Shown: positions 45,901 through 58,998, counted from the first letter of the stretch. The stretch is DNA of 64,000 nt from Lasiodiplodia sp. COLG20 (GCA_009801085.1 VNWV01000003.1:310001-374000); one strand, 5' to 3'. Made by a program: numbers and translations. The notes: generated by a model from the sequence alone, not told the origin.

Positions 45901-48900
45901 CAACGGCATCTGCCTCTCGCTTCTAGTGCTGATCTGAGCTTAGCACGAAATATGTGTCCGAAGAACCTGGGAAGGCGAACAGAAGGCGCGTACCTAGGCA
46001 GCAAGGCAGAGTCTAAATCCCGGATCGGGCTTCATCAACCTGCGTCGGACGCTGTCCATCCGGCCTGGGTGGCGTTTTCGATCATCCTCAATCCTGCTGC
46101 TCCTCGGCGGGCCGGGAGAAAAGAGACGGGGAAGCGGCGATGGTGCCTCATGAAGAAACGGTTCCTTGCGCCCCGTTTATTCCCAAGTCCATGGCCTAGA
46201 CGCTGACATGATGACGATAGACGGCGCGTTTGTGGAAGCCTATGGGGAAGCTGCCGAGCGGGCAGCCAGACGTCCGCTCGTGACTTGCCGCGAGAGGGCG
46301 AGCAAGGGGCCCGGCGTTGTGGCTCTGGTTTATTTCCTTTTTCCCTTGGACTCGGTTTCGAAATGAAAAAGCAGGTTGCCGGCTTGTCTCATCATCAGTA
46401 ATCGAACGCCTCCGGGGCCGTGGATCAGCGCCCCCCGGTCCATCGTCACTTTGTCTACCCTCACTCTCCCTTCACCCTCTGTCCGCGTGCTGCTGCGAGG
46501 TGCAAAAGCTGGGGTCTCTGGATGCGCGTTCCCGCGTCGTTCCGCGTCTCGCATATCCCGCGATCACGCATTACCGCACGTCGCCGAAAAAGGAGAGCGA
46601 GGCCGGCCGCCAGGGTCCAGCGGCCGCGGCGGCAGGACCGCGGGCATGCAGGCCAAGGATAAGCGTCGAGAAAAGCCTCATTCGTCCTCTCGTGTCTCAT
46701 CGCCCCGTCATCCTCATCATCGCCCGCCGCGGCGCGTCAGCCTCGACGCTCCGGCCGCTTGGTTCATGGAATCTGATTGCCTCTTTGCTTTTCGGGTGCG
46801 TCATCGCAAACCGAGCCAATCACCGCACCATCCCTGGCATTAACGTGGCATTTTTTTGTGTTTTTGTTTCCTTTTGATTGTGCGAACATCACTTTCTTTT
46901 GTGCTCCCTTTAAACTGGGCCAATGGGCGAAGGAGAGAAGGCAGGAAAAGCAATACGTTAGCCGCGCCATAGCCGTCGCAGAGGCGGCTGTATGTATGTC
47001 ACTTCTTAACGCCATTGCCTAGAACACGCCGGACCATCTAACTAGCCTTACCCAATAGGCTCGTCGTCCGAAATGCAGGGATTTGCGACCAAAGAAGAGC
47101 CCGGGAGAACGCCGGGCGGAGACGAGAGATAAAGCGCAACTTTTCGATGTTTGAGAAGCGAAAGAGGGCAGGGAAAACCCCAAAGCCAATGCATGTGAGA
47201 TCGCCCGTCGGGAGGCTGCGCCTGCCGAGGCCTGGGTAAAATATGTAAGGTTTGGCGCATGCGAGCATGCTGACCGCAGCCAGCAGGGAAGCGGGAGACG
47301 GGGGGCAAATCAAGCACGCAGCAGCCGCACGAAAATGCAGCAAGCAAGATTAAGTTGGTAACGGGACCCAGAGTGTCGCGGATCCTCCCTTCTGCTTACT
47401 TTACTTTTTCAAACCCTGCGTCGTGGGAAAACCGGACTTGAGTGAAGGAGTCTTTCGCGTGACGGCCCAGCCATCGTCGTCGCTATACGAAGTTTCTACT
47501 TGGCATATCCCAGCTCTTGTCCGCCGGGACAATATCGGCCGCTTCGAATGTTGGATCTTTTCCTCATTCGCTCGCCTTGTCTAGCTTGATCTGGGACCGC
47601 TGTCAGTCTCGCACGCGCCCAGAATGGATAGACGTTATCCGCAAATGGACTCGTCCTCGGCAGCATAAGCCACAAGTAGTTAAAGATAGATTTGCAGGTC
47701 GGCAAGGGGAGAAAGGATGCCGATGTTCTTGCCCCGTCTCGCTTATAGTGGATTTTCGATAGTTCGGGCTGCATGCCGCTTTTGGTTTTGGGGTCATCGC
47801 CTATTTTGTTTACTACCGCTATCGCAATCACAAGGGGGACGGGAGGATTGCCGCTCCTCCTTCCCCAACGAATAATGGCAACTCGTTACGTCTTCTCGTG
47901 TCAGGGGAGAAGGAGCCTGATCCATGTTTCTATATATCCAAGTTTTCAGGCCCCGTCCTCCACGCGCCAAGCATGATCTGGAACACCAGCGCTTGTTGAA
48001 ATTTGCACGACGATGCCTATCGAATTGGCGCTCCACGGATTTAGTACGCTGCGCTACCCGTCAGAGTTTTCTTTTATTGTTTTGCGGCTGTGGAACTCGA
48101 GAGGATCACCGGCTATCAAACCTTAATGGAGGTTGCCGTATTAGGTATATGCGTTTTGGCCCCGCTCACGACCTTTTTTTGAGGGGCTCAGAACCATAGC
48201 GCTGGCACTTCTCCGAGGCCCACAGTTTTTCGTAGAACGATCTGCAAGGTGCAGTGCTCCATCGTGAATCAAACGTGGGGCCCTCGCCGTGAGCAAGGCG
48301 ATCGCTCGTCTATATAGTCGTGCACGTTCTGTGAATGGCTTCATGTATGTGCTTCCGTTCAGTCGGCTCTCTACCATGTCTACTACTCCTTCATTGCGTT
48401 TATCCTGATCAGCAGCGAGAGGGATGGTAAAGATGCAAGCGCTACCGCGCATATAAGCTGCTATAATGCTTTGTCAACATTTTATAAAGCGCATCTGCAG
48501 CAGAATGTTCCGATGATCAACTTTGCCCACAAGGCCTGACCTTGCCACATGCAAGTTGCCTATCATCACTTCCCACTGAGGCACTGAGAAATCAATCACT
48601 GTAGCCTGCTTGCCTGATATTGATTCATTTCGGCAATTTCAAACTGCCTTTACTATGGCATGTTTTAATGTCTTCACACTATAACAGCGGGTAGATCTCC
48701 TTAGTCTTGTGACATGTATAAAGTTGCTATCCAAATGGGAATGAGTATGTACGGTACAGCACACGAAGTGTTATGAACTACTAGTATTAGGCTGCACTGT
48801 ATGCGTGAAAGGGAGAAGCTGGTGTTTTGTCTATCTCTTCTCATATTGAGCCAGAATTCCGCTAAATCCCCACATGGGGTTGGATCCACTGGTCAAGACT

Positions 48901-50873
48901 GGCTTTAGCTACCAATAGATATGGGATTAGGTCGTTTCCCTCTTCTCTCCTAGGCAAACACTTGTCGAGTCTGCGGCTACAACGTGTTTTCGACACTGCG
49001 GATTGCGAAAGAGTCGGCGCTCTTCAAATCTGTCACATCAAATCAGAGTTTTAGCATACTGCCCACAGTTTACGTCCGGTTGCTTCACACAGTTTATACA
49101 GTCCACAAGATGCAGATGTGCGGGCTCTCATGCAATCTACTGCAGAAGTGACTGTCCGGACATGTATGGGTGGACAAATTGAAAATAGCTACTGTTCTGC
49201 GATCACTTAATTGACCCGGTTTGTTTTCTACGTGAAGCGTATACAATACTGAAAAAGAGTACCTCATTCCTCATGAAAGCTCTTGGTGTAACTAGCGTCG
49301 GCATATTTCTCTCTTTTTTTCTAAACCTTCCCGCCACCTTACCATCTCCTGCCCGTTCCCGAATAGGCACCCCACCTTGTGGAACACAAACACAAGTAGA
49401 CTATTCTGCAATGTCACTTGTCTCTCACTCGTACCGCTCTTTTGATCCTCTCTCTTTCGAGTAGCTTGCCTGCTACGCCTCGCGTAGGTGTTTTCCCAAT
49501 TGAATGCAGACCAGAATATCTCTACTTATCTTCAATTACTACGCAAACATCAACTTTCCACATGCGTAATAGCACTCCATTAGCAATATAGGTACCACTC
49601 CTACAACTCCTCATTATGGAAATGATGCTTTCGATTCGGAACCAGACCGGCTGAAGGCTAGGGCAATTATAGCTGCCGTGCGAGATCTCAGTAGTTCTCG
49701 ATCAATAAGAGACATGAGCACGCGTGAAGCCAGTTAAGAAGCTATTAGTAGGATGGGAGGGATGAGGACATAAATACTCGCACTAGATCCATAACTAGTA
49801 GAAGATGCATTCAATCTTGTGCGAGATTTAAATGAAGGGTGCAACGTACATTGGCCTGTTACGTGTGGGCTCCTTCAAATGACAATGGGCTTACTAGGGA
49901 GGTGTTCACGGTGTAGTAATCTTGAGCATTAATGACCACTACTTAGATTCTGAGATCATCGACGCTCGGAAGGTCTTACGAAATATTGCGGTGTAGGAAT
50001 CTCTGGCTGAATCAGAAATCACGCCAACGTATCTTACGTATATTAGCTGTTAAATGATTATGTTGACTTCCACGGCTGGTGTGTGTTTTTCTGCACAATT
50101 TCGGGGTTTGTCGCTCAAAGCAACCCACAATGTAAACCCTCACTCGATGGCATTCCACACTTCTACGTCACTTCTTCTACATAGTTCCCAGTGGCAAGAT
50201 TATTTCTTGTCTTGTTGGCCATACTTTCATAGAAGTAAGAAACATCTTGCATGGTCCACTCGAGCACACAAGTAGAGTTGTATCTCCCCACAAGAGGAAT
50301 CAGACGAGGCTTCCGTGCTCTGCAACTCACTATACGGGACTCAGTACGCATACCCTATCTCCATAAACTAGCACCACAACCAGTAAAGAAAACACGAAGA
50401 ACATGTAGAAGCCTTTTAAACACCCAGACTAAGGGGAAAAGGTCTACAGTCCCAGAATCTTGCTTGCAACGGTGCCGGTATCGTGGCCAGCTTTTGAAAA
50501 GAGTTCAGTGACTCTGTGCTCATTCAAACCTCTATCAGCTCTCAACCCAGCACGGCATGAAGGTTCATCTCTTCGGCTCAACACATCGTTCCCGCTGGTG
50601 GCAACACCGCGGCTCATCTTCTAGATGCATTGGATTTTTGCTACACAATAAACAGCATCCCGACCCATCTAACATGAGGCAGTAGTAATCCAAAAAGCCA
50701 GGAAACGAGAACAGAAAGATGATTTGATTCGTAACAGACCCTCCCTTTACATATCACATGCTATCCCTACAGCCCCGCTGCAGTGGCTCTGGCCATGGGC
50801 CCTTGCACACAGCCACGCAAGTCCGTGAGCCAGAATGCTCTCCTACATGCAGGCAGCCGCGCGGCGGGACGCC
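42986..50873. other. 7.9-kb gene desert, GC-rich left half and AT-rich right half
   Basis: From 42986 to about 47000 the DNA is GC-rich with chance-open frames (for example 44520-45221 and 45100-45852) that overlap each other and carry no domains. From about 48400 to 50750 it is plainly AT-richer, with almost no long open frames. The right half has one 63-codon frame (49273-49464) with a signal-peptide-like start, which is weak evidence for a gene. No transposase, reverse transcriptase, terminal repeat or tRNA was recognised. A short ATC repeat lies near 43436-43450. Confidence 0.45.
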
Positions 50874-52450
50874 TTAGTCAAAGCTGTACCTCAGCCACTC
50901 CCCGACGGCCCTCAGACTCTCCCACCTGACCGTCTCATCCTTGTCGGCCATGAGCTCCATGACGCGGGCCTTGAGGCCGATCTTCTCGAGCGTGGGGCGC
51001 TTCTCGGGCACCTCGCGGATCAGGCAGGCCACGTCGTTGCAGCCGATGGCAAGGACCTGCTTGTCCTGGTCCCACGGCTTGGCCAGGATCTCGGCCAGCT
51101 TGCGCGGCAGGTCGGCGTTGCCCTCCTCGACGATGCGCCGCGCGTTCTCGCGCCAGAACGTCGGGTTGCGGTGCGGCGGCGACCACCGCAGGTGGCCCGC
51201 GTGCACCTCGGCCGCGTACTGGTCGAACGTCGTCTGCGTCTTGGTGTACTCCTCGAGCATGTCCTTGAGCGCGTTCAGGTCCTCCAGCAGGTCTTCGTCC
51301 GTCAGGTGCCGCGACTGCAGCGTCTGGAGGTGCTGGGGGAGCTTGGCCAGCGTCGCTGCGGGCAACAGCGAGTCGGGGCGGGCGCTGAAGAGGTTGCGGA
51401 GCGTGGAAAGAAGGAGGCGGGTAGTCTTCTCCTTGGGCGATGCACGCAGGAGTTGAGCGTACAGAGTGACAAGGTCGTGCTCCCTACAGATGATCTATAA
51501 GTATACGGCGTCATGGTAATGGCAGAAGAGCAACTTACTCGTCTAGGCCATCAGCCACAAGCTTGGCTTCAAAGCTCAGCTGCCATATCACAAGAAGAAC
51601 GTGGTACAGGAGCTGCAGACCGACGCCTCCAGCCAGACCAACGTCCACGTTGCTGCGGATGCTGGCACTTGTGCTCCCATACAAAGTGGAGTCAGTGTCC
51701 TTCACGTTGCCCGCTGCCGTTTTGAGGATCTCAACCAGCGGGTTCAGCGTCTCCTTCCTTTGCTTCCAGAACAGCGATCTCGCCTTGGAGGTTCTCAGCA
51801 GCGCCGAGTACTCCTGCACCGCAATATCTTGGAGACCGGCATCGGAGCTCTTGGCCAAGGTTGCAAGGTAGGTGTAAAGCTGCGGCAGAGCTTCCTCGAC
51901 CTGTGCAGACTGCTTGGGATTCGAGACCAGGGACTCGGATATCAAAGCGGTGAGGACTGCCGATGCGAGGAGCGGGATAGGGTCTTCGGGGTTGGTGGAC
52001 TGCTTCAGTAGCGGCAGGAAAGGTGCGAAGGGCTGAGGGTGCAGCGTCAAGGCGGTGAGAAAGGACGGGATGTCTAAAGGCAGCATATTAGCATCCGAGC
52101 GACCAAACACGGCCCGGAAGCCGGCACGAGGGCTCGGGAAGCGGCGCACCCTCTACAAGGTCGCCGGCGAGCACCAGCATGTACTGGATGATGTCCTGAC
52201 GCTTGCCCTTCTGCGCGGCCTGGAAGATGTCCTGGGCATCGTCGGCGCCGAGCAGCAAGGAAACAAAGCTCTGAGAGTCCTGTTCGATGGCCTGCTTGCG
52301 CTGCTCTTTCCGGACCTTGTCAATCGACTTGATCTTCTTCAGGTCCTGGTCGGTGATGGTCTTGGCGCGCACGGCGCCCTCCCACGAGATGGGACGAGTG
52401 CGGATGTTGTTCTGCAGCGAGAGGATGTAGGTTGGCGGATCGAGCGACAT
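50874..52450 (-). CDS. VMA13: V-type ATPase V1 subunit H (Vma13)
   Basis: Three exons on the complement: 52450-52150, 52073-51539 and 51483-50874; 481 aa, matching yeast Vma13 (478). Donors are GTGCGC and GTAAGT. The last acceptor (CTGTAG) was chosen because it keeps phase and gives DGLDEEHDLVTLYAQLLR. The protein is all-helical: an N-terminal armadillo/HEAT-like domain (SLDPPTYILSLQNNIRTRPI, ITDQDLKKIKSIDK) and a C-terminal domain ending VMELMADKDETVRWESLRAV. Subunit H sits on the cytosolic V1 sector at vacuolar and endosomal membranes. It is needed for ATP hydrolysis coupled to proton pumping, and it silences V1 once detached. Head to head with the tubulin cofactor gene. Confidence 0.95.
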
Positions 52451-52656
52451 GGCGGCGGCCGTGGTGAGGTGCGAGGCGGAGGTGGTGGTGGACGAGGATG
52501 GCCGTTGGAGATGGGCAGCTTGGGTTGGCGTGCAGTTGCCCGCCGGAGCTCCCACGCGCTCGTGCACAATGACGAATCCCTGCAAGAGCTCCCGCGCCCC
52601 GGCCACAAATCACCCCTCCTCTCCACAACACCACACCACGCTTTCGAATATCCGCC
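52451..52656. promoter_or_regulatory. Bidirectional promoter VMA13 / tubulin cofactor E
   Basis: 206 nt between two start codons pointing away from each other; it must carry both promoters and 5' leaders. No TATA box seen. GC-rich on the VMA13 side and C/A-rich near the cofactor start. Confidence 0.7.
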
Positions 52657-54566
52657 ATGGCTGCTGCTTTCCACCCTGGCAAGCGACTGTCATTCAATGG
52701 CGATCTCTGCACCGTGCGCTATGTCGGCCAGGTGCAAGGCACCAAGGGCGAATGGCTGGGTGTCGAGTGGGACGACCCGACGCGTGGGAAGCACGACGGT
52801 TCCCATGCTGGCGTGAGGTACTTTGAATGTATGGGTTCCTCATGCTTGTATAATCCAGTCTGACAGCCTTTTCATCAGGCAGGCCAGAGAAAACACCCGA
52901 CTGCTGGCTCCTTTGTCCGCCCCAATCGCCCGTCTGATCCGCCGCTGTCCTACGTCGAAGCCCTGAAGCAGAAATACGCCTCCGAGCCCGTCGAAGACCC
53001 GAGCGTCTCCAACATTGACATTATTGTCATCGGGAAAGCACCCGAAAATGTCCCGGTGAACTCGTCGGGCAAGGTCATCATGATTAGCGGCAAGGAGGCC
53101 GAAGAGGTGGGCTTCGACAAGATCAGGAAGAAGCTTGCGAACCTAAAGGAACTCCGCATCGTGCTACTCGACAACATGTGCATGGAGAGGCCATTCTCCA
53201 AGCTTTTGGGAGAAGCTGCCGAGATCAGCGTTGACAAGCTCACGGACGTCAAGGATGCGTCTCCCAAGATCCAGGAGCTCGACCTCAGTCGGAACCTATT
53301 CGAGGAATGGAGGGAAGTTGCATCGATATGTATCCAGCTCGAGAACTTGAAGCGGCTGAGGGTAGATGGCAACCGACTCAGAGACATCCAACTCGACGGT
53401 TGTTTATCGTCCGCTTTCGCTAAAGTCTCGACCCTGAGTCTCGAGGATACCCTGCTTGGTTGGGAAGACGTGGCTAGCATATGCTCCGCATTCCCTAGCT
53501 TGACTTCGTTGACCCTCACCAACAACGCTTTCGACAAGCTTGGACAGGCCTCTCTGCCATCAACTATAACTGAGCTCATCCTTGAGAAGAATTACTTCAC
53601 TTCATTGGATGATCTTCGGTGTTTGACAAAGCTGCCGAATCTTCGATCACTTAGATTGAAGAACAACTTGATTACCGGGATTCTCAACCCCAATCTGGCG
53701 GACGATGAAGCACTGGTCTTTTCGAGCAGCGTCTCAGAGGTTGATCTTGCGCATAACTCCATCGATAGCTGGGGTTTCATCGACGGCCTCTATTCCGTCT
53801 TCCCGGGTCTCACGTCCCTTCGGATCTCCAACAATCCTCTTTACCACGGTCTACATGCCGTTGACGGCAAGCCTTTGACGGCGGATGATGGCTACATGCT
53901 GACTATCGCGCGTCTGGGCGGTCTCAAAATCATGAACTTCAGCACGGTAGCTTCCTCCCTCCCAATCATTCTCAGACATGGATGACTGACAGCTGCTGCT
54001 AGATATCCGCAAAAGAGCGTCTCAACGCTGAGACATACTACCTTTCCCAGATTGCTGCTGAGTTGGGCAACGCACCTGAGGGCCAGGAATCTAGGGTTAT
54101 AGCTGCACACCGACGATATTCTAAGCTTTGCGCCGAATATGGCGAGCCCACGATTGTCCGTTTGGATGCCAATGCGGTAAAACCCAATTCTCTTGCTGCG
54201 CGATTGATCAATTTTACCTTCTACCCCGGAGAATCATTGAAGGCGAAGCTCGAAGCCGACGGGAAAGCAGTCGAGGAGTTTAGCGTTGAGCTGCCTCGCA
54301 GCTTCACCGTGTACAGCATGCTTGGAGTAGTCGGCAAGCGCCTCGAGTTGCCCCCCTTGGATCTGCGACTCTTCTGGGAGACGGGAGACTGGGTGCCGGC
54401 GGGCGAGGAGGGCGCAGTGGAAGTGGACGAATGGGACTCGAGCGACGAGGAGGAGGGAAAGGCGGGAGAAGGGACGGTGGTTCGAGAGGTCGAATGGGTT
54501 GCGGGGACGAAAATGGTGGGGACGTGGGTCGAGGGAATGGAGGCGCGAGTGCGGATCGAAGTGTGA
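52657..54566 (+). CDS. PAC2: Tubulin-specific chaperone E (CAP-Gly and LRR protein)
   Basis: Three exons: 52657-52828, 52883-53946 and 54003-54566; 599 aa. The first acceptor (CAGGCAG) is fixed by phase and restores FECQRKHPTAGSFVRP. An N-terminal CAP-Gly domain (residues 5-80) has GEWLGVEWDDPTRGKHDGSH, including the GKHDG core that binds the tubulin tail. About eight leucine-rich repeats follow (residues 150-390; LKELRIVLLDNM, IQELDLSRNLF, LTSLTLTNNAF, VSEVDLAHNSID). A ubiquitin-like domain ends the chain, with an acidic Asp/Ser/Glu stretch near residue 560. Cofactor E binds alpha-tubulin and, with cofactors C and D, releases folded tubulin dimers in the cytosol. Domain order and length fit yeast Pac2 and animal TBCE. 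Confidence 0.95.
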
Positions 54567-55621
54567 AGTGGGAATCGTGCTGTTTAGCGATATTTTGGCA
54601 GGCGGAGACGGGGTAATGTTGAACACTGAGGTCAAGCAGCGGGAGTGGCGCGCAGCCCTACCGGTCGCGACTCGCACCCGAAGCGGCAAGCGCACCGGAG
54701 GTCGGCCGAAGCCAGGGATGACAAAGACGCTTATACACATTGACGCAGCGTTCATTGGCAGCCGCTGCTGCGCCCACTCGTCATCGGCACGCCGAACGCA
54801 ATTTTTGTTTCGTCGTCACGGCATGCCGACATGTGTCTGCCCCTATGTCATGGCCCCCGAGCCAATGGATCTTGGGCCAAATCTTACGCACGACGGCCAC
54901 GACATGTCGACCGCACGTCCCGCTCAGCCATTTACGGACGAAAGATCGTGCAGAAGAGCGGCGAGCATGATTGTCGTTCAGCCTCGGCTCATCGCAGCGC
55001 TGCCGCTTTCTGCAGCTCGACCGAAGCTTTGCTGTGGATACTTGATCGACGAAACTCTTGTAATACCATGGCGCAAGCGTGAAGCGGCGCTGAGGAGCGC
55101 CTGCCTCTAGGTACGGCGCCCTGGCTCCGATTGGTACGACCGCCTGCAGCATAAGCTCAGCTGCGATGCGGCTGTCTCAGCCCTTTCACCTCCGCCTTGC
55201 TCCTGGTCACCGCGTTGACGACACATTCGCCCACGAGTTCGTGTGGATCCCATTGCATCTTGCGTCCGTGCTTCCGCTGTTTCGAGTCCACGCCGCGGCC
55301 GTAACCCTTTAGCACGTCTTAGCGGCCGTAGCAACTGTGCAAGAGGCTCGAGGTACGCCTGCCATTTGCTGCTTCTCCCTGCGCAAGTGCGCCCCAGCCG
55401 AGCTTCTCAAAATCCGCGCACCCGGCCGACGGTCGTATCATCCACCCCGTGTTTGTTCCTGACTTCGTGGCGTTCGTGTATCTGCACCTCTATCTCTCCG
55501 GCTCCCTAATCTATTCGCCTCCCTTTATATAACCCTACGTTAGCTGCCCGACAAAATGCTTTCTTACTTTACTCTAGTAGAGAACTCCTCTCTTTCCAAA
55601 AACACCAACACATCAGGCAAC
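54567..55621. other. Intergenic, 3' flank of cofactor E and promoter of CYP505
   Basis: About 1 kb without a gene. The part next to the P450 gene is C/T-rich (55480-55525) and carries a TATA element. The middle has opposite-strand overlapping frames with no domains. Confidence 0.5.
55526..55532 (+). promoter_or_regulatory. TATA box of the CYP505 gene
   Basis: TATATAA preceded by a C/T-rich tract and lying 90 nt before the ATG at 55622. Spacing and context suit a regulated fungal core promoter, in contrast to the TATA-less housekeeping promoters nearby. Confidence 0.55.
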
Positions 55622-58600
55622 ATGGCCGAGTCCAACGAGGTTCCCATTCCCCAAGTGCCGGGGCTGCCTATCATTGGGTCAGTACCGCCAGTCGCTGTCT
55701 GTTGACGAGAAACTGACGAATGCCGTAGCAACATGAATGATTTCGATGCTGCCTACCCTCTTGGCTCCATCATTCACATGGCCGAGACTTACGGTTCGTA
55801 GAACAGTCTTCGAATCCGACGACTCAGGGCTAACGCAGACTCTAGGCTCCATCTTCAGATACGTCCTTGCTGGCCAACCACGCATTGTCGTGAGCAGCCA
55901 AGCATTGGTCAACGAGGTCTGTGATGAAAAACGATACATGAAGAAGGTGGCAGCAGGCCTGGAGCAGGTCCGCAACGGCATTCATGATGGCCTTTTCACC
56001 GCCTACGGCCCGCAGGAGAGGAATTGGGGCATTGCTCACCGCATTCTCATCCCGGCTTTTGGCCCGCTCTCGATCCGCGGAATGTTCGACGAGATGCACG
56101 ACATTGCAAACCAGCTGGTCATGAAGTTCGCGAGGCACGGACCCAACCACCTGATCGAGGTCACCGAGGACTTCACAAGGCTGACCCTGGATACCCTGGC
56201 CTTGTGTGCCATGGACTACCGATTCAACTCCTTCTATTCTTCAGAGATGCACCCCTTCGTCCAAGCCATGGTGGACTTCCTCATCGAGTCTGGCAACAGG
56301 TCAAGAAGACCGGCTATTGCCCAATCTTTCTACCGTGCCGCTCAGTACAAGTATGACGCCGACATCTCCGTTCTCCAAAAGACTGGTCAGGAAGTCATCG
56401 ATGCACGGAGAAAGAACCCGACCGAGAAGAAGGATCTGTTGAACTATATGCTTGATGGCCGCGATCCCAAGACTGGAGAAGGCCTTAGCGATGGAAGCAT
56501 CATCGACAACATGATCACCTTCCTTATTGCTGGCCACGAGACCACCTCTGGAATGCTCTCCTTCGCCTTCTTCTACCTCCTCAAGAACCCCGCGTCTTAT
56601 GCCAAGGCCCAGCAGGAGGTCGACAGCGTCATTGGCCAGGGTGCCATTACTGTTGAGCACATCACCAAGCTGCCCTACATCAACGCGGTCCTTCGTGAGG
56701 CCCTGCGTCTGAACCCCACAGCACCTATGATTACCGTGTCACCAGAGAAGGACGAAATTATCGGTGGCAAGTACCGCATCCCAGCTGATGAGCCAGTCAA
56801 CCTCTTGCTTCACACCCTCCACCGCGACCCTAAGGTCTGGGGTGAGGATGCGGAGCAGTGGAACCCGGACAGGATGCTGGACGACAACTTCAACAGGATC
56901 CAGAAGGAGTTCCCCAACTGCTGGAAGCCTTTCGGCAACGGCATGCGTGCTTGTATTGGCAGGCCTTTCGCCTGGCAGGAGGCAGTGTTGGTTGTAGCTA
57001 TTCTGCTCCAGAATTTCAACTTCGTCGCCGAGGACCCATCCTACACGCTTAGCTTCAAGCAGTCTCTCACAATCAAGCCGAAGGACTTCCGCATGCGCGC
57101 CATCCTGCGCAATGGCCGTAACCCTACCACTCTTGAGCATCAGCTGGCTTCCGGCTCCACCGGAGAGCACGCCACTTCCGAAGCCGCCAAGCCTAACAAG
57201 ACCGAGGCCAAAGACGGTATTCCCTTCTCCATCTACTATGGCTCCAACACGGGTACCTGCGAGGCGCTTGCTCGCAGACTTGCCAGTGATGCTGCCTCGC
57301 ATGGCTTCCGCGTCGCGACTGTCGACTCATTGGATTCCGCCAAGGAGAATCTGCCCAAGGACCAGCCAGTCGCAATCGTGACGGCGTCATACGAGGGCCA
57401 GCCAGCTGATAATGCGGCGCACTTTATTGCCTGGATGGAGGGTCTGAAGGGCAATGAGCTTGAGGGTGTGAACTACACCGTCTTCGGATGTGGTCACCAC
57501 GATTGGGCTGCTACTTTCCACCGCATCCCCACCCTTGTGGATAGAGTCCTTGAGGAGCGCGGTGCGAAGCGCGTCGCTCCCTTCGGCACGGCTGATGCTG
57601 GCGCTGGTGACATCTTTTCTGACGTAAGTTCATGTCTTAGTGTCTTAGGAGCCTTCTCTTTACTGACGAGTATTCTTATAGTTCGAGAAGTGGGAAGATG
57701 AACAGTTCTGGCCGGCGATGAAGGAGAAGTTCAACGCAGCCGGAAACGCTGATGCCCCGCTGTTCGAACAGCTTGAGGTTCAAGTCTCTGCTCCCCGTGC
57801 ATCTCTGCTGAAGCAGGAAGTCAAGGAGGCACGCGTTATTGAGACCAAGCTCCTTTCCCACCCCGACGTACCCGAGAAGCGTCATATCGAAATCGAACTC
57901 CCCTCGGACATGACATACTCGGTTGGCGACTACCTCGCCGTCCTGCCGCTCAACCCCAAGGAGAACGTTGCTCGTGCGATGCGTTACTTCGGTCTTGCTT
58001 GGGACAGCATGGTCACCATCTCGGCCGCCGGTCCCACAACCTTGCCTACTGACATGCCTGTATCAGCGGCCGATCTTTTCGGCGCATACGTCGAGCTCGC
58101 GCAACCTGCCAGCAAGCGTACCGTCACCACCCTCATTGGTGCAACCAAGGACGAGAAAACCATTGCCGCGCTCACTAAGCTTGCTGGCGAGGACTTTGAT
58201 GCTGAAGTCACGGGCAAGCGCCTGTCTGTCCTTGACATTCTTGAGCGCTTCCCGTCCATCACCCTCCCACTTCCCGCCTTCCTCCAGCTCCAGCCGCCAA
58301 TGCGCGTTCGCCAGTACTCCATCTCCTCCTCGCCGCTCTGGAACCCGTCTCGCGTCACGTTGACCTACGCCGTCCTCGACCAGCCGTCGCTCGCGGCGCC
58401 CGACAAGCGCCACCACGTCGGCGTCGCGTCCTCGTACCTCGCTCACCTCGAGGCCGGCGACGCTCTGCACGTCAGCATCCGCCCGTCGGCGCAGGCCTTC
58501 CGCTTGCCCGCCGACCCGGAGGCCACGCCGCTCATCATGGTCGCCGCCGGCTCAGGCCTCGCCCCCTTCCGCGGCTTCGTGCAGGAGCGCGCGGCGCAGA

Positions 58601-58998
58601 TCGCGGCAGGACGCAAGCTGGCGCCGGCGCTGCTCTTCTACGGCTGCCGCGCTCCGGGCAAAGATGACCTGTACAAGGAGCTCTTTGACGAGTGGGAGAG
58701 CAGGGGCGTCGTGAAGGTCCGCCGCGCGTACAGCCGCGCCAAGGACCAGAGCGAGGGCTGCGGCCACGTCCAGGAGCGCATGTGGAAGGACCGCAAGGAT
58801 ATCGTCGAGCTGTTTGAAGGCGGCGCGAAGGTCTTCGTCTGCGGCAGCAGCACCGTCGGTCAGGCTGTCAGCAAGGTGTGCTGCGAGATCACGCTTGAGA
58901 GGCAGCAGGAGCTCGGCAAAGACACGAACATGGAGAAGGTGGAGAAGTGGTTCGAGACCATCAGGAATGATCGCTTCGCGACGGATGTGTTTGCTTAG
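55622..58998 (+). CDS. CYP505: CYP505-type self-sufficient P450:reductase fusion (fatty-acid hydroxylase)
   Basis: Four exons: 55622-55677, 55729-55793, 55846-57623 and 57682-58998; 1071 aa, the length of P450foxy and P450BM3 homologues. N-terminal P450 domain (residues 1-470): I-helix AGHETTSG, K-helix EALRLNP and heme motif FGNGMRACIG with C410 as heme ligand. FMN domain: YYGSNTGTCEALARRLA, VTASYEGQPADNA and FGCGHHDWAATF. FAD/NADPH domain: RQYSISSSP, AAGSGLAPFRGFVQERAAQ and FYGCRAPGKDDLYKEL. All electron-transfer modules are therefore in one chain. Known members hydroxylate fatty acids at sub-terminal carbons with NADPH and O2. There is no N-terminal membrane anchor, so it is probably soluble. 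Donor 1 (GTCAGT) is weak, but the join restores PGLPIIGNMNDFD. No partner metabolic genes lie beside it. Confidence 0.97.

Noticed and set aside
48400..50750. RIP-degraded transposon in the AT-rich desert
   Set aside because: AT-richness is visible, but I saw no terminal repeats or transposon protein remnants. RIP indices need computation.
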